64,000 bases of DNA from Deinococcus malanensis. GTDB lineage: Bacteria > Deinococcota > Deinococci > Deinococcales > Deinococcaceae. Made by a program: the position numbers and the translations under genes. Below, piece after piece: positions 30,773 through 45,484 of the stretch (position 1 is the first letter of the stretch; each line of letters begins with the position of its first letter). A model generated the notes under the pieces. The model searched no databases. It saw nothing but the letters and a program-made list of their open reading frames with translations, and was not told where the DNA came from. The stretch covers positions 186,001 to 250,000 of the forward strand of contig NZ_BMPP01000003.1 of the NCBI RefSeq assembly GCF_014647655.1, read 5' to 3'.

Positions 30773-31605
30773 CAGGCGATTCTCCGGTACAGCTTCTCGC
30801 TGAGGTTGAGGGTCTCGAACCGGCGCTGGTGCGCGCTGAAGTCCAGCGTCTCGTGACGGCCCAGCCCCAGCACCCCGAACGGCACCAGGCTGCCCAGCAG
30901 CAGCGCCTGCACCTGCTCCTGCAGTTTCTGGGTGAAGTAGATCAGCACGTTGCGGCACAGGATAAGGTGAAATTCATTGAAGGACCCGTCGGTGACCAGG
31001 TTGTGCTGGCCCCAGATGATGTTGCGCCTCAGGTCGGAGCGCACCAGTCCGTGGTCATACTGCGCGGTGAAATAGGAGCTGAACTGCCGGGTGCCGCCCG
31101 CAAGCAGGTAGTTACGGCCGTACTCCTTCAGCCGGTCCTGGGGATAGATCCCGCGCCGCGCGACAGCCAGAGCAGGGGCGCTGATGTCGGTGGCGTACAG
31201 GCGGCTGCGTTCCAGAAGTCCAGCCTCCTCCAGCAGGATCGCCACCGAATACACCTCCTCGCCGGTAGAACAGCCCGCATGCCACACCCGCAAAAAGGGG
31301 TGCGTCCGCAGCACCGGCAGCACCTGGTCGCGCAGCGCCCGGAAGAAGGGCGGGTCCCGGAACATCTCGGTGACGTTGATCGACAGCGCGTCGCGCAGCC
31401 GGATCAGAGCCGCCGGGTCGTGCAGCACCCGGTCCTGCAGGGCACTGACGGTGCGCAGGCCCTCCTCGGCCATGCAATGGAGCACCCGGCGCTTCAGGGT
31501 CGCCGGGGCGTACCCCCGGAAGTCGTGCCCGGAGTGCCGGAAGACCCCTTCGAGCAGCAGGGTCACTTCGATGTCTTCCAGACTTTCTTTCGGAAAGCCC
31601 GACAT
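30772..31605 (-). CDS. cheR: CheR-type protein-glutamate methyltransferase
   Basis: A 277-residue SAM-dependent methyltransferase. The CheR N-terminal helical domain begins VFRHSGHDFRGYAPATLKRR. The catalytic domain has INVTEMFRDPPFFRALRDQV, SAM-site VWHAGCSTGEEVYSVAILL, and LILCRNVLIYFTQKLQEQVQ. Starting at ATG 31605, it follows the poly-HAMP kinase stop by one base. No chemoreceptor, CheA or CheB lies in the window, so this CheR probably works in a non-chemotaxis signalling system with its neighbours. Confidence 0.92.
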   Translation of the reverse strand: MSGFPKESLEDIEVTLLLEGVFRHSGHDFRGYAPATLKRRVLHCMAEEGLRTVSALQDRVLHDPAALIRLRDALSINVTEMFRDPPFFRALRDQVLPVLRTHPFLRVWHAGCSTGEEVYSVAILLEEAGLLERSRLYATDISAPALAVARRGIYPQDRLKEYGRNYLLAGGTRQFSSYFTAQYDHGLVRSDLRRNIIWGQHNLVTDGSFNEFHLILCRNVLIYFTQKLQEQVQALLLGSLVPFGVLGLGRHETLDFSAHQRRFETLNLSEKLYRRIA

Positions 31606-31606
31606 G

Positions 31607-36529
<4,923 letters not shown>

Positions 36530-36984
36530 GCGTGGAGGTCCAGGGCGATCTGCGCAGAACAGAAGGGAATGGCGGCAAGCTTCATGTCGGTTAAGAATAT
36601 GGAGTCGGTCCCTCCAGAATCTGAAGTTAAATGTTATATGAATGCCCTCTCATGCTCCTGGAGGAGGAATGCAGTTACGAGCACAATGGCTGGCCCTCTG
36701 TGCACCCTAGGAATCTTCTGGTGAGAGCGGCGTCTGCATGGATTTACAGGGGGTTCATTCCACCGGTCGACTCTCTGCAGACGCCTTGGCCAAGCTGTCA
36801 CTTCGGGCGCGGCATCACACAGTGGACTGAGGCAATCTGATCGGCTGCTGGAGGATACCTGTATGAGGTTCGACGTTGATCGTCCATTTTTCAGCCACCC
36901 GGATGTGCTCGCTGTGGGGAATGGACCGCTGCTCCTGACGGCCCCGGCGCCTGCGGGGCCCACGCCCCATGCAGGAGGCCCGCC
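36530..36984. other. Divergent intergenic region
   Basis: About 455 bases between the poly-HAMP kinase (minus) and the phosphoribosyltransferase (plus). Several open frames exist, but none has a plausible composition or start. An AT-rich patch near 36590-36645 should hold the kinase promoter. Confidence 0.4.
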
Positions 36985-37653
36985 ATGACCTGCTGGTTCC
37001 GGGACCGTCACGACGCGGGTGAGCAGCTGGCCGGGTTGCTCGGCCGTCTGGGTCCCTGGCCCGCAAACACGCTGGTTCTGGGCCTCCCGCGCGGAGGAGT
37101 ACCGGTGGCGCTTCCTGTCGCCCTCGCCTTGAAGGCGCCGCTGGATGTGCTGCCGGTCCGCAAGCTCGGCGTTCCCGGGTGGTCGGAGGTCGCCATGGGC
37201 GCCATCGGCCCCGGGGGCATCAGGGTCCTGCACGACCCGCTGATTGTCCGCCTGGGCATCAGCGACGACGCCATTCGGAAGGTCGAGGCCCGCGAGCGCA
37301 CAGAACTCAGCCGCCGGGAAGGCGCCTACCGGGAGGGCAGGCCAGCGCCCGTCCTGAGCGGGCAGACCGTGATCCTGGTGGACGACGGACTGGCGACGGG
37401 GGCGACCATGATGGCAGCAGTTGGCGTGGCGCGCGCCTCGTCTCCGCAGAGGGTCGTCGTGACCGTGCCTGTGGCCTCCACCGAGGCCCACGCGGACCTC
37501 AGTGCGCTGGCCGACGAGGTGCTGTGCCTGTGCACGCCTCCCGACTTCCGGGCGGTGGGACAGTATTACCAGGACTTCACGCAGACCACCGACGACGAGG
37601 TGCGCTCCGCCCTGCGCGCCGCCCACGAAAGGAGCCCCCATGACCCGACCTGA
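36985..37653 (+). CDS. Phosphoribosyltransferase-family protein
   Basis: A 222-residue type I PRTase-like protein. It has TLVLGLPRGGVPVALPVALA near the N-terminus, VRKLGVPGWSEVAMGAIG, and the PRPP loop VILVDDGLATGATMMAAVGV at about residues 130-149. Proteins of this kind are often encoded next to erythromycin-esterase-like genes, as here, where the genes overlap by 14 bases. Its substrate is unknown. A GGAGG site lies upstream of the ATG. Confidence 0.88.
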   Translation: MTCWFRDRHDAGEQLAGLLGRLGPWPANTLVLGLPRGGVPVALPVALALKAPLDVLPVRKLGVPGWSEVAMGAIGPGGIRVLHDPLIVRLGISDDAIRKVEARERTELSRREGAYREGRPAPVLSGQTVILVDDGLATGATMMAAVGVARASSPQRVVVTVPVASTEAHADLSALADEVLCLCTPPDFRAVGQYYQDFTQTTDDEVRSALRAAHERSPHDPT

Positions 37654-38974
37654 GAACATGGCCCTCGAGATTCTGCGCCGCGAACAGCGCCCCTTGACGT
37701 CCGACGCGGACCTGCTCCCCCTGCTCGACGCCATCGGAGACGCCCGGTTCGTGCTGATCGGGGAGGGCTCGCACGGGACCCATGAGTTCTACGAGGAGCG
37801 CGCCCGCCTGACCCGGCTGCTGATCGAGCAGCGCGGATTTACCGCAGTCGCGGTCGAGGCCGACTGGCCCGACGCCTACCGGGTCAACCGCTTTGTGCGG
37901 GGGGACGCGGGAGCCGACGAATCTGCCGCCGGTGCCCTGGGTGATTTTCAGCGGTTTCCCCGCTGGATGTGGCGCAACAGCGTGGTCGAGGAGTTCGTGA
38001 CCTGGCTGCGGGCGCACAACGCGTCCGGGCGTGCGCGGCCGGTGGGTTTCTACGGTCTGGACCTCTACAGCCTGCACCGCTCCATGAACGCGGTCATCGA
38101 GTACCTGCAGGAAGTTGATCAGGACGCGGCGCAGCGCGCACGCGAACGCTACGGCTGTTTCGAGATGTTCGGGGAGAACCCGCAGGCTTACGGCTACGCC
38201 ACCGAACACGGGGCCTGGGAGCCCTGCGAGCAGGAAGCCATGCAGCAGCTGCTCGAGCTGCAGCGCCGCGAGACCGAACTAACCGCCGGGCAGCAGGTGA
38301 GCGACGACGAGCATTTTTTCGCCGAGCAGAACGCGCGGCTGGCCCGCAACGCCGAGCAGTATTACCGGGCGATGTTTCGTGGGCGGGAAAGTTCGTGGAA
38401 TATCCGCGACACGCACATGGTCGAGACCCTTGAGGCCCTGGTCGAGCATGCCCGTGGGCGGGGCGAGGAGGCCCGGGTGGTCGTGTGGGCGCACAACTCG
38501 CACCTGGGGGATGCCCGAGCCAGCGCGATGGGATGGCAGCGGGGCGAGGTCAACCTGGGCCAGCTGACCCGGGAACGCTGGCCCGAGAGCACGTTCATCA
38601 TCGGTCAGACTACCTACGACGGGCAGGTCCTGGCCGCGCACGACTGGGATGAGCCGGGGCTGGTGATGAATGTGCGCCCCGGCCTGCACGGCAGCCTGGA
38701 GGCCCTGCTGCACGAGGTCGGCGAGCGCTTCTGGCTGGACCTGCGCGCAGGGGCTCCGGTTGCCGGCGCCCTGACCCAGGAGCAGTTGCAACGGTTCATC
38801 GGGGTGATCTACCGGCCCGCTACAGAGCGGTGGAGCCACTATGTCGAGACCACCCCGGCCGGCCAGTACGACGCACTGCTGCACATCAACCGCACCCGGG
38901 CGCTGCGGCCCCTGGATGCAGACGCCGGCGATGCCCAGGAGGAGGTGCCGGACCTGTACCCCACAGGTCAGTAG
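37640..38974 (+). CDS. Erythromycin esterase-family protein
   Basis: A 444-residue cytoplasmic protein of the EreA/EreB-like family. The conserved N-terminal active-site region is ARFVLIGEGSHGTHEFYEER with its Glu and His. AVAVEADWPDAYRVNRFVRG and the later VVVWAHNSHLGDARASAMGW, with a His, complete the family hallmarks. The ATG lies inside the end of the PRTase gene, with GGAG upstream. Most chromosomal members have no known role in macrolide resistance, so a stress or hydrolase role is as likely. The gene after it is 118 bases away. Confidence 0.88.
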   Translation: MTRPENMALEILRREQRPLTSDADLLPLLDAIGDARFVLIGEGSHGTHEFYEERARLTRLLIEQRGFTAVAVEADWPDAYRVNRFVRGDAGADESAAGALGDFQRFPRWMWRNSVVEEFVTWLRAHNASGRARPVGFYGLDLYSLHRSMNAVIEYLQEVDQDAAQRARERYGCFEMFGENPQAYGYATEHGAWEPCEQEAMQQLLELQRRETELTAGQQVSDDEHFFAEQNARLARNAEQYYRAMFRGRESSWNIRDTHMVETLEALVEHARGRGEEARVVVWAHNSHLGDARASAMGWQRGEVNLGQLTRERWPESTFIIGQTTYDGQVLAAHDWDEPGLVMNVRPGLHGSLEALLHEVGERFWLDLRAGAPVAGALTQEQLQRFIGVIYRPATERWSHYVETTPAGQYDALLHINRTRALRPLDADAGDAQEEVPDLYPTGQ

Positions 38975-39092
38975 GGCAAACAGGTGGGCCCGCCGAACCC
39001 TGAACGCTTCAGGAAGGGCATCTACAGGGCACGCGAGGCCCTGTTGGCGTTCTGCTCACGATGCAGCCACATAGGCGGCGGAGGATACAGCC

Positions 39093-39287
39093 ATGACAAA
39101 CGACACGGGAGGCAGCAAGGGTTCGACTGACGGGCGTAATCCCAACGGCGACGACAAGACCAACAACGGTCTGGGGCATGGCCGGCGCAATCCCGGCTCC
39201 AACCACGGCAGTGCCGATGACCGAGAAGGTGACGGGCGCCGTAACGGCAGCGAAAGCGGCGGCGGGAAAAGCCAGACAAAAGACTGA
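39093..39287 (+). CDS. Small Gly/Asn/Asp-rich hydrophilic protein
   Basis: A 64-residue protein without hydrophobic segments, rich in Gly, Asn, Asp, Ser and Arg (for example GSKGSTDGRNPNGDDKTNNG). It looks intrinsically disordered, like small hydrophilic stress proteins. GGCGGAGGATACAGCC precedes the ATG. It lies 23 bases before another small acidic protein, so they may be co-transcribed. Function unknown. Confidence 0.62.
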   Translation: MTNDTGGSKGSTDGRNPNGDDKTNNGLGHGRRNPGSNHGSADDREGDGRRNGSESGGGKSQTKD

Positions 39288-39310
39288 CCCTGAAAACCTG
39301 GAGGAACACC

Positions 39311-39556
39311 ATGGCAGACAATGAACGTGAACAGCGCCGCGTGAACCACGGAGACGTTACCACCGATGAGGCCGGCCTGACCGACAAGGAAGTCGAGCAG
39401 CTGGGCGTGCGCAGCGGACGGGGCGACCGGCCGGTGGCTGGCGCTGAGGCCAACGATGATTACGTCAACAGCCATGTTCAGCGCGGATCGGACGGTGGTT
39501 CTGCATCGGATCTGCTTGATCCCGACGAAGGACCACGAGAAGTCCGCGACAGCTGA
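39311..39556 (+). CDS. Small acidic hydrophilic protein
   Basis: An 81-residue charged protein (DVTTDEAGLTDKEVEQLGVR, ASDLLDPDEGPREVRDS). A GGAGG site is seven bases before the ATG. It has no membrane segment or known domain. It is paired with the small Gly/Asn-rich protein before it and followed by a hairpin. It may be a desiccation or general-stress protein, but this is only inference from composition. Confidence 0.62.
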   Translation: MADNEREQRRVNHGDVTTDEAGLTDKEVEQLGVRSGRGDRPVAGAEANDDYVNSHVQRGSDGGSASDLLDPDEGPREVRDS

Positions 39557-39617
39557 GCGGGCCCAGCTGAATCGGCGCGCTCTGTCGTGCAATTCAGCCG
39601 AATTCAATCCTCAACAG

Positions 39618-39649
39618 GAGCCGGCATTTTGAGATACAGGTGCCGGCTC
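39618..39649. terminator. Bidirectional hairpin between convergent genes
   Basis: GAGCCGGCA (39618-39626) pairs perfectly with TGCCGGCTC (39641-39649). It lies between the small acidic protein gene (plus) and the recombinase gene (minus), with TTGT on the plus side. Confidence 0.65.
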
Positions 39650-39669
39650 TTGTCCTGCGTACGCGAAGC

Positions 39670-40620
39670 TCAGAAGTCCTCGACCTCGCGCGACACATCA
39701 TTGTCGAGCACCGCGACATACCGCCGGGTCGTGTCCACACTGCTGTGCCCCAGAAACAGCCCCACGCGGGTAAAGTCACGCGTGGCGGCATACAGCCGCG
39801 TGCCCGAATGCTTCCGCGCTGCGTGAAAGCCACGCCAGGCATCTCCGTGGCCGGCGGCCCGGAAGGCTTTCTGAAGGCGGTAGGTCGCCTGCCCGTAGGT
39901 CCAGTGAAACAGCCGGCCGTCAGCGCGGGCCGGGGTCAGCGTGCTCAGGGCTTCACGGGTCCGGCGCCCTAGCGGAACGCGCCGCACCTTACCGCCCTTG
40001 CCGGCAACGGTGAGCTGCGAGCCGCTCAGGTCCGACAGGCGCAGTTGCAGCGCCTCGCTGACGCGCAGGCCCGCGTGGGCGCACAGCAGCAGCAGGGCCG
40101 CGAGCCTGGGTTCGCAGTGGGGCAGGGCCGCGTCGATTTCCGCCGCATACGGCGGGTTCTTGACGATTCCGGGCGTGGGGTCGGGCGGCACATGCGCTTC
40201 CTCGAAGGGCTGGGCGTCGGTCGCCCCGGCCCAGCGGAGCGCCCGGTACATTGCACGCGCGCCGGCCACGTACTGCGCCACACTGGACGCCGCCAGCCGC
40301 CCCTGCTTTCCCTTGCCGTTGGAGGGCCGGGTCTGCAGCCACGATACGAACCGCCCACCATCGCGCCGCCCCGGACGCAGCAGCTGCACACCCGAGCGCT
40401 GCGCCCACGGCACGAACTCACGCACCGCCAGCGAGTACGCCTGGATCGTCTTGACGCTGGTACGTGCGCCTTTGCGGCTGGCCGTCAGCATGTAGCTTTC
40501 CGTGAGGCTGACCAGCACCTCCACGTCGTACTGACTGGCCGCCTCCACGGCCCGGACCCGCAACACCGGATCGGCGAGGTTGGCCAGGATCAGGGCGTCG
40601 GTAGCGCGGACCAGCGTCAT
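39670..40620 (-). CDS. Tyrosine recombinase, XerC/XerD family
   Basis: A 316-residue integrase-type protein. All catalytic positions are recognisable: the first Arg in [17 protein letters not shown], Lys in [13 protein letters not shown], HxxR in [14 protein letters not shown], and [15 protein letters not shown] with the His and nucleophilic Tyr. The N-terminal core-binding part includes [20 protein letters not shown] started it at [10 protein letters not shown]; seven more residues upstream are possible. It does not sit at a tRNA. It may serve chromosome or plasmid dimer resolution or be an orphan integrase. It is convergent with the small-protein pair and follows GH81 downstream. Confidence 0.9.
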   Translation of the reverse strand: MTLVRATDALILANLADPVLRVRAVEAASQYDVEVLVSLTESYMLTASRKGARTSVKTIQAYSLAVREFVPWAQRSGVQLLRPGRRDGGRFVSWLQTRPSNGKGKQGRLAASSVAQYVAGARAMYRALRWAGATDAQPFEEAHVPPDPTPGIVKNPPYAAEIDAALPHCEPRLAALLLLCAHAGLRVSEALQLRLSDLSGSQLTVAGKGGKVRRVPLGRRTREALSTLTPARADGRLFHWTYGQATYRLQKAFRAAGHGDAWRGFHAARKHSGTRLYAATRDFTRVGLFLGHSSVDTTRRYVAVLDNDVSREVEDF

Positions 40621-40707
40621 GCTGCAGAGCATACCGGACACCGGTCCAGGGGTAATTAGTGTCGGCCTACCTGGAACAGTCAGGGAGGCTGGTGAATCGG
40701 TGGCGAA

Positions 40708-40736
40708 GCAGGCGGCCTGAGATCAAGACCGCCTGC
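40708..40736 (-). terminator. Hairpin downstream of GH81
   Basis: GCAGGCGG pairs with CCGCCTGC (8 bp, 13-base loop), 33 bases after the end of the GH81 gene on the minus strand. Confidence 0.5.
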
Positions 40737-40768
40737 CATCATTGCTGCTGTCTGTGATCAGCGCCGGA

Positions 40769-43700
40769 CTAGTAGGTCACCGCCTCCAGTTTGCCCAGAG
40801 CCACGCCAGCGGAATTGGCCGTGATGGTCAGCGGCCGGATGCCGGCCTGGACGCCGGCAAAATCTACTGGAATGGTCTGCCCGGCCCCGATGGACAGGGG
40901 CACGCTGCGTCCGTTGAAGCTGACGGTCAGGGCTGTACTGGCCGAGGTGCTGGCGTTGGTGATCAGAAAACGCAGGTTGCTGGCCGCCGTGACGTTCAGG
41001 TCAAAGGTTCTGCTGGCCCCGTTGGCGATGGCGCCAACGCTGCTGCTGATCACGCCGGGAACCGGGATGGCTGCACTGGCTGTCGTGACGTTCAGGTCGC
41101 CCGTAAAGGCTGAGACATTGCCTTTGGCGTCCCGGGCGCGCACCTTGAAGGCATAGGTGGTCACGGCGTTCAGGCCGCTGACCGTAGCACCCGCGCCGCT
41201 GACCGTGCTCTTGAGGGCGCCGTTCATGTACACGTCGTAGCCACTGACTGCGCAATTGTCGGTGCTGGCAGTCCAGCTCAGGGTGACGCTGCTGCTGCTT
41301 CTGCTGGGCGCTGTCAGGTTGGTGGGCGTGCTGGGTGCCGTGGTATCGGTGGCGCAGGGGTCACTCGGGGCCGACAGGTTCGTGCCGCTGATCTGACCGA
41401 TGCTGACGCTGTCGGATTTGGCGGTAATGACGATGCCGCCCGAGCCCGCCGGGACGTTCAGGAAATCCGCGATGGCGGTCTGCCCGGCGTCTACGGCCAG
41501 ATCATAGTTCGAGCCGGCAAAGGCCACGTTGATCAGGAGGCTGTTCAGGCTGGAGGTGCTCTGCACCGACAGGCGGTAGGTGCCGGTGGAGTTCACGTTC
41601 ACAGGAAAGGTTTTCGAGGTTCCGCTGGCGATGGCGCCGGCGTTGGTCGTCACGGTGCCCGGCAGGGAAGCTGCGGTTGTGCCGCCCGTCTGGGTTCTCA
41701 CGCTGATTTCTGAGGTAAAGGGGCTCAGGTTGCCCAGGGCGTCACGGGCCCGGACCTTGAACAGGTAGGCGGTGTCGGCGCCGAGTCCGCTGATGGTTGT
41801 GCCTGTCCCGCTGACCGTCGCTTTCAGCGCGGCGTTCATGTAGACCTCGTAGGCGCTGACCCCGCAGTTATCGCTGGCCGCGCCCCAGGAGAGGGTGACG
41901 GAACTTGAGCTCTGAGAGGGCGAGGACACGGCCCCCGGTGTGGTCGGGGCGGCCGTGTCGGCCGAGCACGTGTTGCTGGCCGAGCCTCTGGACGAGACCA
42001 CCTGCCGGGCCGGAACCGAGAGTGTGGCGCCGTCGGAAAATGTCACGGTGATGGGGCTGGCAGTGGGGTTATAGGCGGCGTAGGTGCGGGTGGTGCCTTT
42101 CTTGAAGACCGCATAGTTGGGCACGTTGGCCGTGACGCTGGTGTCCACCTGTCCCATGGCATTGAGGCTGTGCAGGAACTGGTAGGTGTGCGCTTTCGTC
42201 TCGCCGTCTTCAGGGTATAGGCGCCACTACCGAACTTCGTCAGGGCTCCTGCCGCGTCGTACATGGCATAGGCCGACCAGAAGATGTCCTTCCAGGTGTT
42301 CGGCTCGCGGCCCAGGAAGTCGTAGTTGGTCTTCAGGTAAGCCGGGTTCCGGCCAAGGTAAAGGCTGCCCGCCTGAATCGGCAGCAGGTTGATGCCCTGG
42401 ATCGCTTCCTTTTCGGCGCTGAACCAGGTGGAATACGCGCCGCCGTCTCCCCAGACCATGCCGACGGCAGGCTTGTTGAAGCCAGCGGGAAAGACGCCAC
42501 CGCTCTGGTTGAACCAGTACTGCTCGATGGCCGCCGTCTCGTTGGTGTACAGGAAGATGCCCAGGTCCCGCACCGCCGTGTTGCCGGTCACCGACCCCCA
42601 GTTGATCAGTGCCGAGGAGAAATTCATGTCCTCGCTGGAGGACTCCTGGTTGTTTCCTGCCGCGAAACCGGAGTGCCCCGCAGCCCAGGAATGGCCGGCG
42701 TAGGGATCGAAGTTGCGCAACCGCGGAAACTGGCTGGTGGTCGTGGTCCAGTTGGCCGCGTCCATGATCAGGTCGTTGATGCTTGCGCCCCACGTGCGGC
42801 CCTGGGGGGTCGCGCCGCTGGCCCAGGTCGGGCGGTACTGCTGCAGCAGCGCGGCGGCCTTGATGAAGTAGCCCCAGTGGAAGTGGTGGTCGTTGAGTTC
42901 TTCCTCGCTGCCGTAGCCCTGCGGGTAGCCGATCAGCGTGCCCCAGGTGGAGTTGTAATAGAACAGGTTGCTGCCGCTGCCGTCCAGCCAGTCCTGCAGC
43001 ACACGCTGGATGGCGTCCAGGAAGGCGTTCTGCGTTGCGGTGTTGCCGACCTGAGCGGCCAGCGGCACCAGCTCGGCCAGTTTGCCCAGCCCCTTGCCCA
43101 CCCAGTACGAATCACCGGTGGGGTTCAGGGTCGCGCTGGTGTTGGCCTCGTTCACGTAGGCAGCCAGCTGGGTCTTATTCAGCGTGTTCGCCGCGCCGTT
43201 GTCGGGCAGGTAGGGCAGCACGCCCTGGAATTTCTGGGTCATGGAGAAGCTGTTGCTGCCGCGCACGACCTTCATCTCGCCCCGTGGAGAGACATACGTA
43301 TAGCCGGAGTTCACGCTGCTGGAATTCATCCACTGGTGGCGGTACAGGGCCATCAGGGTGCCGGCCGCGCTGCCCTCTTTGGCCACGGTGCTGACGTTGA
43401 AGGTGGTCGTCAGGGTGGCGGACGCCGGGCTGTAGGTCCAGCCCACCTGGCTGCCGGTGACGAAGTTGTAGGCATAGGTCTTGAAATCGTTCAGGGTCGT
43501 GGTGGACGCGTCAGGCAGGACGGCGACCGAGTAGTAGTCCTTGCCGGCCAGGGTGGAGGTGGCCACCGTGTTGTTGACTGCCCAGCCGGCCCCGGAAGGC
43601 GCGAAGATCCCGTAATGCCGGCCATTGACGCTTACGCCCAGGACATTGCCGTAGTTGGCCCAGACGGTCGGCGTGGCCACAAAGGTGACCTGGGCGTCCC

Positions 43701-44267
43701 CGCCGGACTTGGTGGCGTACACGAACGGCAGCCCGTGCCCGAAGGTCGCGCGCAGGGTCTGGGCCCCGTCACTCCAGAGGGCCGTGGTGGTCCAGTCACC
43801 GAAATCGTCCGTCTTGGTGTCCGGCGAATTCAGTCCGGCAACTCCCAGCGTGAGATCGGGGGTATACGGATACTCGTATTTTTCCAGGCCGGTTGCGCCC
43901 ACGATCTGGGACCGGTTTGGATAACTCAGCTCCAGGCCGCCAGGGCGGGCATGCATGGCCAGCGGATGCGCGAACATATTTTCGGAGTGGTTGTTTCCTG
44001 CATTGCGCTTGAACAGGATCGAAGACCAGAATTCGTTGGTGGGCGCCTTGCCCTTGGACGCGGCATTGGCTGTCTAGGCTGGGGTCAGCAGCGCTCCGGA
44101 GGTGTTGGTCGGCCCGCCATTGGTGCCGGCCGGCGCGGCCGTGCTGTAGTCCAGGGGCGCAGGGGAGGGGACGCTGTGCCGCCAGCCTGGGGAACGGCGT
44201 TTCCGCAGGCGGCCAGAGTCAGGCTCAGACCCAGGAGCAGGCAGGGAAGGACATAGCTTCTCGACAT
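40769..44267 (-). pseudogene. GH81 endo-beta-1,3-glucanase with Fn3/CBM-like C-terminus, broken by two frameshifts and one stop
   Basis: A secreted family 81 glucanase. The start ATG has GGAGG upstream and encodes a lipoprotein signal, LLLGLSLTLAACGN. A frameshift in the linker (near 44160), a TAG (44074-44076) and a deletion near 42200 interrupt it. The GH81 domain is otherwise complete: AHPLAMHARPGGLELSYPNR, then ELNDHHFHWGYFIKAAALLQ with catalytic-site residues and GNNQESSSEDMNFSSALINW. After the third break the frame continues with two Fn3-type modules (SQSSSSVTLSWGAASDNCGV, SRSSSSVTLSWTASTDNCAV), each followed by a beta-rich module with IASGTSKTFPVNV or IANGASRTFDLNV. It would degrade fungal or algal beta-1,3-glucans. 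The LacI regulator gene lies directly upstream. Confidence 0.88.
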
Positions 44268-44304
44268 ACATAACCTCCAGACCGCTCGTTCTGGCGGTCA
44301 GTAA

Positions 44305-44316
44305 GAAAACGTTTTC
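44305..44316. promoter_or_regulatory. LacI-type operator in front of GH81
   Basis: The perfect palindrome GAAAACGTTTTC lies 38 bases upstream of the GH81 start codon. It is the classic LacI/GalR-family half-site arrangement with a central CG. It should bind the regulator encoded next to it. Confidence 0.85.
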
Positions 44317-44339
44317 AAAGTCAGGAAAAAAGAGCGGGC

Positions 44340-45359
44340 TCAGGGTGCTGGACTCCGGGCGTACCGGACAGACTCCCGTACACTTAGCGTCAACGGCAGC
44401 AGCGGAGCTTCGGTGGGTGTGTCATCGTCGTGCAGTTGCTGGAAAATCAGCCTCGCGGCCTGCTGACCCATCTCGAACAGCGGCTGATGAACCGAGGTCA
44501 GGGGAGGAAGGGCGAACTGTGAGGCTGGAAGATCGTCGAAACCGACCAGCGAAACGTCCTCCGGAACTCGCATGCCTTTGCGGTACAGGCCGAGACGCGC
44601 GCCGTAAGCCATCTGATCGTTCGCGGAAAAAATGGCGGAAAACGCGGTGCCCTGCGCCAGCCAGTGATCCACCGCCCGGCTGCCGGAAGGCTCGTGGAAA
44701 TCCCCTTCGAAGATGAGTTGTGGATCAAACGGAAGGCCGGCCTCGGCCAGGGCCAGCCGGTACCCCTCCAGACGGTCGAGTGCGTCCCGGTGCGACGCCA
44801 TCCCGGTGATGTGACCAATGCGCCGGTGTCCCATCTGAATCAGGTGGGTCGTGGCCAGCCACGCCCCATGAACGTTGTCCACGGTAAGGCCGCGCCGCTC
44901 CAGGCCGGCGACCCGCCGCCCGACGAGCACCAGCGGGAAGCGCGCGGCTAGGGCATGCAACTGCTCGTCGGCCAGCCGTCCTCCCAGAATGATCAGGCCA
45001 TCGACCTGCCGCCGTGTCAGCGCGGATATGGCGGCGGACTCGTCCTGCACTTCCCAGTGACCATTAACGAAGATCGGCTGGTAGCCGGTGCCGACGAAGC
45101 CCGCATCGATTCCTCGCGCGACTTCGTTGTAAAACGGGCTGGCGATATCCTGCGTCAGCACACCGATGGTCATAGACCGGCCGCGCACCAGGCCCTGCGC
45201 CGCAGCGTTGGGCTCGTACCCCAGGCGGGAGGCCGCCTCCAGGACGCGCTGCTGCTTATCCGGGGCCACCATGGACGATCCGTTCAGGGTGCGCGACACG
45301 GTGCTGATGGACACATCCGCAGCCTTGGCGATGTCTTTGATCGTCACGTTTCTGTTCAT
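44340..45359 (-). CDS. LacI-family transcriptional regulator
   Basis: A 339-residue repressor. The N-terminal helix-turn-helix is VTIKDIAKAADVSISTVSRT, with hinge LNGSSMVAPDKQQRVLEAAS. The sugar-binding core has SMTIGVLTQDIASPFYNEVA and ends with VSLVGFDDLPASQFALPPLT. The gene is intact, unlike the GH81 target. Two copies of the operator motif GAAAACGTT(T/G)TC lie before GH81 and before its own gene, so it probably represses both. The effector is likely an oligosaccharide released from beta-1,3-glucan, by inference. Confidence 0.93.
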   Translation of the reverse strand: MNRNVTIKDIAKAADVSISTVSRTLNGSSMVAPDKQQRVLEAASRLGYEPNAAAQGLVRGRSMTIGVLTQDIASPFYNEVARGIDAGFVGTGYQPIFVNGHWEVQDESAAISALTRRQVDGLIILGGRLADEQLHALAARFPLVLVGRRVAGLERRGLTVDNVHGAWLATTHLIQMGHRRIGHITGMASHRDALDRLEGYRLALAEAGLPFDPQLIFEGDFHEPSGSRAVDHWLAQGTAFSAIFSANDQMAYGARLGLYRKGMRVPEDVSLVGFDDLPASQFALPPLTSVHQPLFEMGQQAARLIFQQLHDDDTPTEAPLLPLTLSVRESVRYARSPAP

Positions 45360-45472
45360 CTCTAGGTCGCCCCGCTTCAGGAGAAGAGGTGGAAAGAATA
45401 GCCTGTGCAGGTGGCCTGCTGCAGCCAGGAAGCCAGCGAATTGTGCTTGTCGGGCGAGCTTACTCTATGTAT

Positions 45473-45484
45473 GAAAACGTTGTC
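45473..45484. promoter_or_regulatory. LacI-type operator upstream of the regulator gene
   Basis: GAAAACGTTGTC differs at one base from the operator at 44305 and lies 114 bases before the lacI-type start, which fits autoregulation. Confidence 0.75.

Noticed and set aside
42673..44256. 527-codon plus-strand frame opposite the GH81 gene
   Set aside because: The minus strand has recognisable GH81 blocks despite frameshifts; the plus translation has no known domain.
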